Source: Actinomycetota bacterium (lineage in GTDB: Bacteria; Actinomycetota; UBA4738; HRBIN12). From it: a stretch of 47,345 bases of DNA. Position numbers and translations under genes: made by a program. Below, piece by piece: positions 1-10,397 of this stretch. The stretch covers positions 1-47,345 of the forward strand of contig JACQDK010000052.1 of assembly GCA_016201135.1 (NCBI GenBank), in the 5' to 3' direction. The first letter of the stretch is position 1. Each line of letters starts with the position of its first letter. The notes under the pieces were generated by a model. The model had not been told where the DNA came from. It worked only from the letters and a program-made list of their open reading frames with translations, and did no database searches.

Positions 1-1239
1 ATCGACGTGGTGCTGCTGGAGCAGGACATCTGCGGGGGAGGGCCGAGCGGGCGCAACGGAGGGTTCGTGAACTCGTGGTGGGGCGGACTCGCCGAGCTCT
101 GCGAGCGGTTCGGGGACGGGCCCGCGCTCGCGCTCTGCCGGGCGGGGTCGCAGAGCATCGAGGCGATCGGTCGCTTCTGCCGCGACCACGACGTCGACGC
201 GTGGTTCACGCACGCGGGCGACGTCGGGGTCGCGGCCTCGCCCGCCCAGGTGGGGGCATGGGACGAGGACGTCCGGGCCGCGGAGCGGCTCGGCGCCGGC
301 GACGTGTTCGAGCGGCTGTCGGCGGAGCAGACCAGGGCCAGGTGCGACTCGCCGACGTTCCTGGCAGGCGTGCTGAACCGCGAGGCGGCGACGGTCCAAC
401 CGGCGCGACTCGCGCTCGGCCTGCGCCGGGTGCTGCTCGAGCGCGGTGTCCGGATCTTCGAGGGGACCCCGGTCACGCGGTTCGGAGCGGGCCGGTCGCC
501 GGTCGCCGAGACCTCCAGCGGTACGGTCCGGGCCGGGAGCGCCGTGATCGCTCTCAACGCGTGGGCCTCGGCATGGAGACGGTTCCGCAGGGTGCTCACG
601 GTGCGGGGCTCCTACATCGTGCTCACCGCGCCGGCGCCCGAGAAGCTGGAGGAGATCGGCTGGACCGGAGGCGAAGGCGTGTGGGACCAGCGCGGGGCCC
701 TGCACTACGCACGCACCACCCCCGACGGCCGTATCGCCCTGGGGATCGGTGGGATGCAGCCGGGGCTCGCTCGCACGATAGGCCCGGGGTTCGCGTACGA
801 CGCGACCTCGATCGGGGTCGCGGCCGAGGGCCTCCGGCGGATGCTCCCGGCCTTCCGCAACGTGCCGCTCGAGGCCGCGTGGGGCGGCCCCATCGACGTG
901 GCCGGGCACCACGTCCCGTTGTTCGGCTCGCTGGGCGGCGGCGCGGTGCACTACGGCCTGGGCTTCACCGGGAACGGGGTGGGACCGTGCCACCTCGGAG
1001 GTCGGATACTTGCCGCGCTCACGCTCCGCGCCGACGAGCCGGAGCTCCTGGGTCTTCCCGTGGTGACGGAGCGCCCCATGCGGTTCCCTCCGGAGCCGCT
1101 CCGATCCCCCGGGGTCCTGATCGCGAACCTGGCGATCCACCGCAAGGACGAGGCGGAAGACCGGGGGGACCGGCCGGGCCCGCTGACCGACTTCGTGGCC
1201 CGCCTGCCGCGGCGCCTCGGCTACAACCTCGGGCCCTAG
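1..1239 (+). CDS. FAD-dependent oxidoreductase, DAO/glycine-oxidase (PuuB-like) family, 5' end cut by window edge
   Basis: Reads in frame from base 1 (IDVVLLEQDICGGGPSGRNGGFVNSWW...); C-terminal HYGLGFTGNGVGPCHLGGRILAAL FAD-binding motif; the N-terminal GxGxxG lies upstream of the window. Confidence 0.85.
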   Translation: MDVVLLEQDICGGGPSGRNGGFVNSWWGGLAELCERFGDGPALALCRAGSQSIEAIGRFCRDHDVDAWFTHAGDVGVAASPAQVGAWDEDVRAAERLGAGDVFERLSAEQTRARCDSPTFLAGVLNREAATVQPARLALGLRRVLLERGVRIFEGTPVTRFGAGRSPVAETSSGTVRAGSAVIALNAWASAWRRFRRVLTVRGSYIVLTAPAPEKLEEIGWTGGEGVWDQRGALHYARTTPDGRIALGIGGMQPGLARTIGPGFAYDATSIGVAAEGLRRMLPAFRNVPLEAAWGGPIDVAGHHVPLFGSLGGGAVHYGLGFTGNGVGPCHLGGRILAALTLRADEPELLGLPVVTERPMRFPPEPLRSPGVLIANLAIHRKDEAEDRGDRPGPLTDFVARLPRRLGYNLGP

Positions 1240-1308
1240 GCTAGAGACCGGTCCGCTCTGGGCCGTTCGCCCCGGTGGGGCCCCGGCAAGACGCGCCAGA
1301 ATGTCTAC

Positions 1309-2274
1309 ATGGAGGGACGTCCGCCTGGAACAGGGACGAACGGCGGGGCGATCGCCGCCGAGCGGCTCACGAAGTCGTACGGGCGGTCACGCGGCATCGT
1401 CGACGTGACCTTCGAGGTCCTTCCCGGCGAGATCTTCGGGTTCCTGGGGCCCAACGGTGCAGGCAAGACCACGACGATACGGACGATCCTCGACCTGATC
1501 AGGCCGACCTCGGGACGGGCGGCAGTGCTCGGCCTCGACTCGCACGAGCACGCCATCGAGATCCGGCGCCGGACCGGCTACCTGCCGGGCGAGTTCGCGG
1601 CGTACGAGAACATGAACGGGCGCGACTACCTCGGCTACTTCGCCCACCTGCGGGGCGGGGTCGATCCCGAGCGCGTCCGGCTCCTCGCCGAGCGGCTCCA
1701 GAGCGACCTGGACGTCAGGATCTCGTCGCTGTCCCACGGGAACAGGCAGAAGCTGGGGCTCATCCAGGCGTTCATGCACCGGCCGTCGGTCCTGGTGCTC
1801 GACGAGCCCACCCAGGGGCTCGACCCGATCATGCAGCAGGAGTTCCACAGGCTCATCTTCGAGGCGCGCGAGGCCGGGACGACGGTCTTCATCTCCTCGC
1901 ACGTGCTGCCCGAGATAGAGCGGCTCTGCGACCGGGTGGGCGTGATCCGCGAGGGCCGACTGATCTCCGTGGAGGACGTGGGCACGTTGAAGGCCAGGGC
2001 GCTCCGCACGATCGAGCTCCAGTTCGACGGGCCGGCGCCTCGGGGCGAGTTCGAGGGCCTGCCCGGCGTGCGCGACGTCGAGGTCCACGGAGACTCGCTC
2101 CGCTTCACGGTCGCCGGCGATCTCGATCGGATCGTGAAGACCGCTGCCCGGCACCGGGTTGTGGACCTTGTGAGCCACGAGCCCGGCCTGGAGGAGATCT
2201 TCCTCGCGTTCTACGGCCCGGACGGCGGCGCGCCCGAGGGCGCGCCCGAGGAGGAAGGGAAGGCCGCCCCGTGA
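1309..2274 (+). CDS. ABC transporter ATP-binding protein
   Basis: Walker A GPNGAGKTT, signature LSHGNRQKL, Walker B VLVLDEPTQGLDP, H-loop SSHVLPE. Confidence 0.95.
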   Translation: MEGRPPGTGTNGGAIAAERLTKSYGRSRGIVDVTFEVLPGEIFGFLGPNGAGKTTTIRTILDLIRPTSGRAAVLGLDSHEHAIEIRRRTGYLPGEFAAYENMNGRDYLGYFAHLRGGVDPERVRLLAERLQSDLDVRISSLSHGNRQKLGLIQAFMHRPSVLVLDEPTQGLDPIMQQEFHRLIFEAREAGTTVFISSHVLPEIERLCDRVGVIREGRLISVEDVGTLKARALRTIELQFDGPAPRGEFEGLPGVRDVEVHGDSLRFTVAGDLDRIVKTAARHRVVDLVSHEPGLEEIFLAFYGPDGGAPEGAPEEEGKAAP

Positions 2275-3071
2275 GCGCGACGATCGCCACCAAGACCCTG
2301 CGCGACCAGCGGCGCGGCCTGATCGGCTGGGCCGGCGGCATGGTGGGGCTCGTGCTGATGTACGCCGTGTTCTACCCGAGCATCCGCGAGAACGCCGGTC
2401 AGCTCCAGAAGTACGTCCAGAGCATGCCCGACGCGATGAAGCGGATGTTCGGCGAGGGCCTGGACTTCGGGACACCGGTCGGTTACCTGAAGACGGAGCT
2501 CTTCAGCGTGATGGCGCCGCTGCTGCTGCTCATCCTGTCGATAGGAGCCGGGGGGCGCGCGATCGCCGGTGAGGAGGAGCGCCGCACGCTCGACCTGCTG
2601 CTCGCGAACCCTGTCACCCGCCGGCGCGTGGTCCTCGAGAAGTTCGCGGCGATGGTCGGTGCGGCGGCAACGGTCGGGACGGCTCTGTGGGTCGGCGTGG
2701 CCCTGTTCGGGCCGGTGTTCGGGCTCCGGGTCGACCTCTCGAACCTGGCCGCGGCCTCCTTCTCTGCGGTGCTGCTCGGCCTGACCTACGGGGCCTTCGC
2801 GCTCCTGCTGGGATGCTGGCGCGGCCGGCGGGGGACCGCGATCGGCGTCGCGAGCGCCCTGGCGGTGGGCCTCTACCTGGTGGACATCCTCTCCCCGTCG
2901 ATCTCGGGCGCCCGGTGGCTCGAGAAGCTGTCCCCGTTCCACTACTACCTCGGTCCCGATCCTCTTCGGAACGGCTTCTCGGCCGGGGACTCTGCGGTGC
3001 TCGTCGTCCTGGCGGCGCTCTTCGTCGGGGGCGCGGTGATCGCGTTCGACCGGCGGGACCCGGCGGCCTAG
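2271..3071 (+). CDS. ABC transporter permease (ABC-2 type)
   Basis: GTG start overlapping the ATPase stop (GTGA); several hydrophobic segments; internal start within the longer ORF 1275..3071. Confidence 0.85.
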   Translation: MSATIATKTLRDQRRGLIGWAGGMVGLVLMYAVFYPSIRENAGQLQKYVQSMPDAMKRMFGEGLDFGTPVGYLKTELFSVMAPLLLLILSIGAGGRAIAGEEERRTLDLLLANPVTRRRVVLEKFAAMVGAAATVGTALWVGVALFGPVFGLRVDLSNLAAASFSAVLLGLTYGAFALLLGCWRGRRGTAIGVASALAVGLYLVDILSPSISGARWLEKLSPFHYYLGPDPLRNGFSAGDSAVLVVLAALFVGGAVIAFDRRDPAA

Positions 3072-3075
3072 CGGC

Positions 3076-4491
3076 CTAGGCGCGCGAGACTCCGGCTCCG
3101 AATGGCTCGTAGCCGGGGGCTGCGAGCGGCCAGGGGTTCGCGGCCTCCCAGGCGGCGCCCACGGCGAGGACCAGGTCGTCGGCGAACCGCGGGCCGGTGA
3201 CCTGGAGCCCGAACGGGACGCCGTTCGAGGAGAGCCCCGCGGGAACCGACAGCGAGGGATGCCCGGTCACGTTCGCGGGCTGGTTGTTGTAGTCCTGCGA
3301 GGGGGTCGAGGAGTGGCGCTCGCCGGGCAGGCACCCGCCGGCGGGGAAGCCCTCCACGCACATCGTGGGCGTGACGACGACCGAGTCTTCGCCCACCAGC
3401 TCGTCGAATGCGCGAGCGAACTCGAACCGGCGGCGCCGGGCGGCGAGGTAGTCGTCGATCGAGACCGTCGCCCCGATCTCGAGCGCCTTCCGCAGGTACG
3501 GGGTGAGCTCGTCCGCGCGCCCTGCGAACACGTCGCGACCGATCCACGTGAGCTCCTCGACCGCGACCATGGTGAACCAGTCGTCGTCGATCTGGACCGG
3601 GAACGGCGGGTCGACCGGCTCGACCGGCAAGCCGGTAGCGTGCTCGAGCGCGGCGATGGCGGCGTCGAAGGAGGCGAGGATCCCGGCCGGGAGCGGTGCG
3701 TCGTGCGCCACCATCCGGGGGGTCGCGAGGATGCGCCGGGGGAACGCCTCCGGGCGGGAAGTCCACGAAGGAAGCGCCGCCGGATCGCCGGCCATCGGGC
3801 CGCGCATGACGTCGAGCAGGAGGCGAACGTCTGCGATGGAGGTGCCGAGTGGACCCTTCGTCGACAGCTCGATCCACGAGGGCGCCGGCCACCGCCCCAG
3901 AAGTCCATTGGACGGCTTGAGGCCCGCGAGTCCGCAGAACTCGGCGGGGATCCGGACCGATCCCCCGCCGTCGGTGCCGGTGGCGAGCGGAGCCATCCCG
4001 GTGATGAGCGCGGCGGCGCTCCCCCCGCTGGAGCCGCCCGGCGTCCAATCGGGCGCCCAAGGGTTCCTGGTGTCGCCGAAGAGGCGGTTGGACGTGTACC
4101 CCTCGAACGCGAACTCCGGGACGTTGGTCTTGCCGACCACGATCGCGCCGGCGGCGCGGAGGCGCCCGACGACGTCGCAGTCCTGCGCGGCGGGTCCCGC
4201 GCCGGCGCGAAGGAGCGAGCCGAAGGTGGTGGGCAGGCCGGCCGCGTCCTCGTTGTCCTTGACCAGCAGGGGCAGGCCGGCGAGCGGTCCCTGCCAGCCC
4301 GCCGCGTCGAGAGCCTGCGCCTCGTCGATCGCCTGCGCCTCGTCGATCGCCTGCTCGCGGACGAGTATCACGGCGTTGATCGGCGGGTTCAGCCGCTCGA
4401 TCGCGTCCAGCGATGCGCGCACGAGCTCCTCGGCCGACACCCGCCGGTCCGCGACGGCCGACGCGAGCTCGCCGAGCGTCATCCGAGACAC
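3076..4491 (-). CDS. Amidase (amidase signature family)
   Basis: GGSSGGSAAALITGMAPLATGTDGGGSVRIPAEFCGLAGLKPS signature; LLVKDNEDAAGLPTTFGS. Confidence 0.95.
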   Translation of the reverse strand: MSRMTLGELASAVADRRVSAEELVRASLDAIERLNPPINAVILVREQAIDEAQAIDEAQALDAAGWQGPLAGLPLLVKDNEDAAGLPTTFGSLLRAGAGPAAQDCDVVGRLRAAGAIVVGKTNVPEFAFEGYTSNRLFGDTRNPWAPDWTPGGSSGGSAAALITGMAPLATGTDGGGSVRIPAEFCGLAGLKPSNGLLGRWPAPSWIELSTKGPLGTSIADVRLLLDVMRGPMAGDPAALPSWTSRPEAFPRRILATPRMVAHDAPLPAGILASFDAAIAALEHATGLPVEPVDPPFPVQIDDDWFTMVAVEELTWIGRDVFAGRADELTPYLRKALEIGATVSIDDYLAARRRRFEFARAFDELVGEDSVVVTPTMCVEGFPAGGCLPGERHSSTPSQDYNNQPANVTGHPSLSVPAGLSSNGVPFGLQVTGPRFADDLVLAVGAAWEAANPWPLAAPGYEPFGAGVSRA

Positions 4492-4616
4492 CGCGCGCCG
4501 TTCATGACGGCGGAGCCTAGCTCGCCTGCCGCGCCACGGGCAACAACACGCGGTTACCGCTTCGCGGCCGGGCTCCCTAGACTGCGGGTACCGACGACAT
4601 CCCAGGAGAAGAGACC

Positions 4617-5798
4617 GTGGACATGCGCCTCACCAGCGCCGACCGCGAGCTGCAGCGGAAGGCCCGCGACTTCACCGACCAGGTCCTGGTTCCCCTCGAG
4701 GACGAGTGCGAGGAGAACGACGGCCTGTCACCCCAGAGCCATGCCGCCGCCGCCCAGGCCGTCCGGGACTGGGACTTCCAGGCGATCAACCACACGGTGC
4801 AGGACGGAGGCCTGGGCTACGACCTGTTCCAGGTGATGCTGATCGAGGAGCAGTGGGGCCGGGCGACCGGCGCCCTCTGGGACATCCCGTGGCGTCCCTC
4901 GATCCCTCTCGCAAGGGGAACCGAGTCCCAGAAGGAGCGCTTCCTGAGGCCGGCGTGCCGGGGCGACCGGCGGGACGCCTACGCGATCACGGAGGCGGGC
5001 GCCGGCTCGGATCACACGATGGTCGAGACCACCGCGGTCCGCGACGCCGACGCCTGGGTCCTGAACGGCACCAAGTGGCACGTGACGAGCGGCGACGTCG
5101 CGGACTTCTTCCTGCTCCACGCGCACGTCGAGGGCGACCCGGAGAAGGCCACCGTGTTCCTCGTCGACAAGGCCGCACCCGGTGTGAGGCTCGTTCGCAC
5201 GCCGAAGTACATGCACACCTTCGTGTTCGAGCATCCGATCTTCGCTTTCGAGGACGTCCGGGTCGCCGACGACCAGGTGCTCGGCGAGGTCGGCCAGGGG
5301 TTCGAGCTCACCAAGGAATGGTTCGTGGAGGAGCGGCTCATGATCGGCGCGCGAACGATGGGCGCCTCGACCCGGGCCCTCGAGCTCTCGCTCGACTTCG
5401 CGAAGCGCCGCGAGCAGTTCGGGAAACCGATCATGTCGTTCCAAGCGGTCGAGTTCATGCTCGCGGACATGGCGGCCGAGATCATGGCCGCGAAGTCGAT
5501 GCTGTACCGCGCGTGCTGGCAGGCGGCCCGGGGCGGCGCCGACCGGAAGCAGCTGCACGCGATGGCCTCGGCCGTGAAGCTCGTGTGCAGCGAGACCGCG
5601 GGGCGCGTGATCGACAGGGCCGTGCAGATCCACGGCGGTCGCGGCTACATGCGGGAGCAGCCGGTCGAGCGACTCTACCGCGAGCTGCGCGTCGACCGGA
5701 TCTGGGAGGGAACATCCGAGATCCAGCGAGCGGTGATCGGGAACGAGCTCGCGAAACGAGGGGTCGACGTGTTCACCGGCTGGCCGGCCGAGGACTGA
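4617..5798 (+). CDS. Acyl-CoA dehydrogenase
   Basis: AYAITEAGAGSDHTMVETTA, AKRREQFGKPIMSFQAVEFMLADM, QIHGGRGYMREQPVERLYRELRVDRIWEGTSEIQR. Confidence 0.95.
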   Translation: MDMRLTSADRELQRKARDFTDQVLVPLEDECEENDGLSPQSHAAAAQAVRDWDFQAINHTVQDGGLGYDLFQVMLIEEQWGRATGALWDIPWRPSIPLARGTESQKERFLRPACRGDRRDAYAITEAGAGSDHTMVETTAVRDADAWVLNGTKWHVTSGDVADFFLLHAHVEGDPEKATVFLVDKAAPGVRLVRTPKYMHTFVFEHPIFAFEDVRVADDQVLGEVGQGFELTKEWFVEERLMIGARTMGASTRALELSLDFAKRREQFGKPIMSFQAVEFMLADMAAEIMAAKSMLYRACWQAARGGADRKQLHAMASAVKLVCSETAGRVIDRAVQIHGGRGYMREQPVERLYRELRVDRIWEGTSEIQRAVIGNELAKRGVDVFTGWPAED

Positions 5799-5807
5799 GG
5801 TGCCGGC

Positions 5808-6185
5808 CTAGCTCCTTCCGAGCGGCCCGCCGCTCGTGAACGGCCGCGCGATCTGCTGCGCGAGGTAGGCGAACGGGTAGGACAGCGCGAGGAGCGACAG
5901 CACGATCCCGAAGACCGCGCCGCCCCCCCGCGTTCGCGACCCGATCGTCCCCAGGATCGCCACGAGCAGCCCCAAGCCTCCCGCGACGGCGGCGACCGTG
6001 ACCAGCGCGCCCCACCCGTCGGTGCTGCCAAGGAGCCGGGTGGTCACGAACCTCACGATGTCGCTGTGCGGGTTCACCTCGTGGAGCCAGAGGACCCCGC
6101 TTGCGAGGGCGCCGACGAGCCCGGCCACGACGACGACGCCGGCGACGGATCCGCCGGAGCTCCGTCCGTAAAGACCTGTGCTCAT
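5808..6185 (-). CDS. Hypothetical multi-pass membrane protein
   Basis: 125-aa ORF with three to four hydrophobic stretches, adjacent to the minus-strand lipoprotein gene. Confidence 0.6.
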   Translation of the reverse strand: MSTGLYGRSSGGSVAGVVVVAGLVGALASGVLWLHEVNPHSDIVRFVTTRLLGSTDGWGALVTVAAVAGGLGLLVAILGTIGSRTRGGGAVFGIVLSLLALSYPFAYLAQQIARPFTSGGPLGRS

Positions 6186-6189
6186 CTCC

Positions 6190-6885
6190 TCACGTTCCTT
6201 CGAGACAACCCAGGACCGCGTCCGGAAGCCCCGGGAAGTCCAGTCCGGCTCCCCCCGTCACGAAGTCATACTCCACCCCGGACCACGTGCCGGGCAAGCC
6301 CGGGACGACCCTCCGTTGGGTGTTTCTTTCGTCGTACTGGAACCCCCTCCAGTCGGGCGATGTCCACCCGTGAGTGTCGTACGGAGCCACCGCCGAAAGC
6401 CCACGGCCGAACCGCCGAGCCTCCACCAGGAACCTGCCCTGGAATGACATGTCGTCCTTCGCGTAGAGCTTGATGTACCAGCGCTCCACGGACAGGATGT
6501 AGCCCTTGTCGGAAGGCGGCGACTCGGGGCCCGTGAAGTACCGCATGTCCACCACGACGAGCGGTCCCCGCACGCCGGTCGACCGCCGCACGATCCCGAG
6601 CGGGTCCGTGAACCGCGGAGAGCTCTTCGCGGGCGTAACCCAGCCGTTAACGCAGGTCGCCGACGCCGGGCCCCTGGTCGGCGGCGGCTGCTGCGGGACG
6701 GCGGGAGGAGTGGGAGAGGCGGGCACGGCGGGAGACGTCGCCGTGGACGTCGGGCCGGGGGGAAGGCTCGCCGACGAACCCGGTGGGGGCGCAGGAGGCC
6801 GCGACACGCAAGACGCGAGCAGCATGAGCACGGCGGCGAGGATCGGCGCGAACCTGCCTCCGCGGGATCTCCATCGTTCCAGCAC
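6190..6885 (-). CDS. Hypothetical secreted lipoprotein
   Basis: N-terminal hydrophobic signal with lipobox-like MLLASC followed by a Pro/Ser-rich linker. Confidence 0.6.
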   Translation of the reverse strand: MLERWRSRGGRFAPILAAVLMLLASCVSRPPAPPPGSSASLPPGPTSTATSPAVPASPTPPAVPQQPPPTRGPASATCVNGWVTPAKSSPRFTDPLGIVRRSTGVRGPLVVVDMRYFTGPESPPSDKGYILSVERWYIKLYAKDDMSFQGRFLVEARRFGRGLSAVAPYDTHGWTSPDWRGFQYDERNTQRRVVPGLPGTWSGVEYDFVTGGAGLDFPGLPDAVLGCLEGT

Positions 6886-6934
6886 GCAGGACGAGCATAC
6901 CGACGCCCCGGTTCCTTGGTAGAAGTAGGGGGAG

Positions 6935-8359
6935 ATGCCCGGCGATCAGGTACACGTGCGCGAGGGAACCGACGACCCCGCGCACCCGGTTCCCTGGACG
7001 CGCCGCAGGTTCCTCACGAAGTCGGCCATGGCCGTGGCGGGAGGGGTGCTCTTCTCCTGCACCCACAACGGCAGGGTGATCCAGCGCGTCTCCGACTCGG
7101 TGTCGGCGGCGACGCCGACCAGATGGCCGATCAAGCGGGTCGTCTACGTGATGCTCGAGAACCGCAGCTTCAACCAGGTGTTCGGCAGGTTCCCGGGAGT
7201 GCACGGGGCCAAGATCGGCGATCTGTCGGGCAAGGAGGTGCCGATCAAGCTCGCCCCCGAGTACCTGCCGGGAGACCTCCCCCACGACCACGCGGCCTTC
7301 CTCAACGACTGGAACTCGGGGAAGCTCGACGGCTTCGGCACGGGCATATGGGGCGATCCGTGGGCATACACCGTGCACGACGAGAGCCAGCTGCCCAACT
7401 ACTGGACGTGGGCGAAGGAGTACGCGCTGTCAGACCACTTCTTCGCTTCGGCAGCCGGGCCCTCGTTCCCGAACCACTTCTACTTCATCGCCGGCACGTC
7501 GGGCGGCACGATCGACAACCCCGAGAACATCACGAGCCGGACGCTCCCGGACGGGAAAACCTTCAAGAGCTGGGGCTGCGACGCGGTGGGAGACGACGTC
7601 TTCGTGTTCGTGAAGGACCAGGCGGGGAACCTGACCAAGCACGACACCTGCTTCCGGTTCCGGACCGTCGGCGAGCAGCTCGACGGGATCGGCGTCGGCT
7701 GGTCGTACTACGCGGCCTCGCCCGGAGAGCCCGGCTACTTCTGGAGCGCCTACAACGGCGTGCACGACGTGTTCCACGACAAGGCCTACTGGAACGCGCA
7801 CATCAGACCGGTTGACCGGCTCCTCAAGGACATCGAGGCCTCGGCGCTGCCGGCGGTGACGTGGGTCACACCGCGGTTCCAGCTCTCGGATCATCCTCCG
7901 TACAGCTCCGCGTGGGCGCACAACTGGGTGAGCGGCGTCGTGAACGCCGTGATGCGCAGCGACATGTGGGAGCAGACGGCGATCTTCGTCACGTGGGACG
8001 AGTGGGGCGGGTTCTACGACCCGATCGAGCCGCCCCAGATCGACGAGGTCGGGCTCGGGTTCCGGGTGCCCCTGCTCACGATCTCGCCCTACACGAGGCG
8101 AGGCCTGATCGACGACGAGATCGGTGAGTTCTCGACTCCGCTCCGGTTCATCGCCGACAACTGGGGACTTGACTACCTGACCCCACGCATCGCCAAGACG
8201 CACAACATGGAGCACGTCTTCGACTTCGCCCGGAAGGCCAAGGCGCCGGTGTTCGCGACGGCGAGGGCGAAGACCTTCCTGAGCAGCCCCTACCAGAACC
8301 CCGGCGTGGGCTACCCGGGATGGCCGGCCGGCACCCAGCCGTCGGACTTCATCCCTTAG
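6935..8359 (+). CDS. Tat-exported phosphoesterase / phospholipase C-like protein (PF04185-type)
   Basis: Twin-arginine WTRRRFLTKSAMAVAGGVLFSC; VVYVMLENRSFNQVFGRFPG and FPNHFYFIAGTSGG motifs; FVTWDEWGGFYDP. Confidence 0.88.
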   Translation: MPGDQVHVREGTDDPAHPVPWTRRRFLTKSAMAVAGGVLFSCTHNGRVIQRVSDSVSAATPTRWPIKRVVYVMLENRSFNQVFGRFPGVHGAKIGDLSGKEVPIKLAPEYLPGDLPHDHAAFLNDWNSGKLDGFGTGIWGDPWAYTVHDESQLPNYWTWAKEYALSDHFFASAAGPSFPNHFYFIAGTSGGTIDNPENITSRTLPDGKTFKSWGCDAVGDDVFVFVKDQAGNLTKHDTCFRFRTVGEQLDGIGVGWSYYAASPGEPGYFWSAYNGVHDVFHDKAYWNAHIRPVDRLLKDIEASALPAVTWVTPRFQLSDHPPYSSAWAHNWVSGVVNAVMRSDMWEQTAIFVTWDEWGGFYDPIEPPQIDEVGLGFRVPLLTISPYTRRGLIDDEIGEFSTPLRFIADNWGLDYLTPRIAKTHNMEHVFDFARKAKAPVFATARAKTFLSSPYQNPGVGYPGWPAGTQPSDFIP

Positions 8360-8389
8360 GACCACTTCGCTCTTCGGGCAACTTCGCTC

Positions 8390-10396
8390 TTAGGGTTCAC
8401 CCTGCGGGCGCGCCACGACGAGCGCGTCGACCGCGAGACAGCCTACGGGCGAGGCGATCACGGGGTTCACGTCGACGGCCTCCAGGAGATCGCCCAGCTC
8501 CGCGGCCAGCACCGAGAGCCTCGAGAGGGCGGTGCTCACCGAGGCGACGTCGACGGGCGCCGCGCCTCGCGCGCCGCCCAGCAGCGACCGAACCTTGAGG
8601 CCGGCCAGCATCTCGCCCGCTCGGCCCTCGTCGAGCGGCGGGAAGGCGAGGCGCCGATCGCGCAGGATCTCGACGAGCACGCCGCCCGCGGCCACCAGCA
8701 CGAGGGGGCCGAACTGCGGATCGCGAACGACCCCGAGCGCCAGCTCGGTCCCCTCCGGAGCCATCGCCGCGACCGTCACCTGCGGCCCGAGGCGCGCAGA
8801 GACTTCCCGGTACGCGGCTCGCACCGCATCGGCGTCGGCGAGCCCCAGCCTCACGCCGCCCACGTCGGACTTGTGGAAGAGACCCGGCGCTGCGGTCTTG
8901 AGCGCGACGGGGAAACCGACCGCGATCGCAGCGTCGACCGCCTCGTCCGCGGACGCCGCCGCGCGCGCCCGCACGACGGGGACCCCGTAGTCGGCCAGGA
9001 GCGACAGGCCCTCTGTCTCGGACAGCTCGCCGCCGCCGGCGAGCCTCGCGCGCCAGCGCTCGCGGACCTCGCCCGGCGCGGGCACGGGCGCCTGGATCGG
9101 GGGACGGTCGCGGTGCTCGCGCTCCGAGAACAGGTGCCGGAGCGCCCGGAGTCCCGAGGCCGTTCCCTCCAGAACGGGAACCCCCGCGGCGCGCAGCACC
9201 CCGACCTGGTCGTGCGCGACGGCGCTGGCGAGGTTCGACAGCGCGCAGAACGGCTTCTCCGTTCCTGCGAAGACGTCCAGGGCGACCCGCAGGTACCCCT
9301 CGTCGCTCGGCTCGTCCTGCCGCGCGAGGTCGACGACCAGGGCGACCACGGCCGTATCTGGATCCGCGGCGAGCGCGAGGAGGCACTCGCGGAAGATCCG
9401 GTCGGAGTCGATCCCGGTCCCCCACGCGTCGAGCGGGTTCGCGGCCTCGATACCTGGATCGAGCTCGGCCTGGATCCGGTCGAGCGTGCTCTCGGAGACG
9501 CGGGCGAACGGCACCCCGATGTCGTGGGCTAGGTCCACGAACATCGCCCGCTCGCCGCCGGAGTCGTGCACCGATGCGAGGCCAGAGCCGGAGGTGATCC
9601 TCCGCGGGCACGACAACATCTCCATCGTGTCGGCCATCTCGTCGAGGGTCTCGACCTCGAGGACGCCGTGGGTGTCGAAGAGGGCCTCGTAGACGCCGTG
9701 CTCGCCGGCGAGCGCACCCGAGTGCGCCGTCACCATCGCCTTGGACGCCTCGACCCGCCCGACCTTCAGCGCGATCACCGGCACGTTCCGCTCCTGGGCG
9801 AGCGAGAGCGCCCGCCGGAAGCGCTCGGGGTCCCGGACGGTCTCGAGCAGGAGAGCCAGCACGCGGGTCGAGCTCAGCCCCAGCGAGTACTCCATGTACT
9901 CGGCCATCGTCGTGACGATCTCCTGCCCCGAAGACACGATCAGGTTGAACCCGACCCCCCGATCGTTGAACGCGAGCGCGGTGAAGGCCGATCCCGAGTG
10001 CGAGATGAAGGTCACAGGGCCGGTCCTCAGGTGATCGGGCGTGTGGAATCCCGTGGCGCGAAGGCCGTGCTCCAGGTTCAAGAACCCCATGCCGTTGCCG
10101 CCGCAGAGCGCCATGCCGTGCTCGCGCGCGATCGCGGCCACACGATCGAGAAGAGGCGGCGCGCCCGGCTCGGGCGGCTCCTCCTCGTAGAGGCTGGAGA
10201 AGGTCACGACGCTCCTCGCGCCCGACCCGGCCGCGTCGAGCAGCGCCCGCTCGATCCGCGCGTTGGCGACGCCGAGGATCGCCAGGTCCACCGGCTCGGG
10301 CACCTCGGCGATCGACGGGTAGCAGCGCAGCCCGTCGATCTCGCCGTAGCCCGGGTTCACCGGGTACACCGCGCCGGAGAACCCGCCACGGCGGAT
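8390..10396 (-). CDS. Acetate--CoA ligase (ADP-forming) / acyl-CoA synthetase family, N-terminus apparently missing
   Basis: FISHSGSAFTAL, ATP-grasp PVALKTAAPGLFHKSDVGGVRLGL; homology-like reading IRRGGFSGAVYPVNPGYGEI extends to about 10396, where an in-frame TAG is met; the usual upstream SVAVVGAS-type start of the CoA-binding domain is absent. Confidence 0.8.
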   Translation of the reverse strand: MRRGGFSGAVYPVNPGYGEIDGLRCYPSIAEVPEPVDLAILGVANARIERALLDAAGSGARSVVTFSSLYEEEPPEPGAPPLLDRVAAIAREHGMALCGGNGMGFLNLEHGLRATGFHTPDHLRTGPVTFISHSGSAFTALAFNDRGVGFNLIVSSGQEIVTTMAEYMEYSLGLSSTRVLALLLETVRDPERFRRALSLAQERNVPVIALKVGRVEASKAMVTAHSGALAGEHGVYEALFDTHGVLEVETLDEMADTMEMLSCPRRITSGSGLASVHDSGGERAMFVDLAHDIGVPFARVSESTLDRIQAELDPGIEAANPLDAWGTGIDSDRIFRECLLALAADPDTAVVALVVDLARQDEPSDEGYLRVALDVFAGTEKPFCALSNLASAVAHDQVGVLRAAGVPVLEGTASGLRALRHLFSEREHRDRPPIQAPVPAPGEVRERWRARLAGGGELSETEGLSLLADYGVPVVRARAAASADEAVDAAIAVGFPVALKTAAPGLFHKSDVGGVRLGLADADAVRAAYREVSARLGPQVTVAAMAPEGTELALGVVRDPQFGPLVLVAAGGVLVEILRDRRLAFPPLDEGRAGEMLAGLKVRSLLGGARGAAPVDVASVSTALSRLSVLAAELGDLLEAVDVNPVIASPVGCLAVDALVVARPQGEP

Positions 10397-10397
10397 C

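Noticed and set aside
75-1244. Long overlapping ORFs on other frames (e.g. 75..1244, 2211..2942, 8397..12077, 17034..19733, 20994..23369)
   Set aside because: Arg/Gly/Pro/Ala-rich translations antisense to or frame-shadowing clear genes, typical of high-GC DNA; no family motifs.
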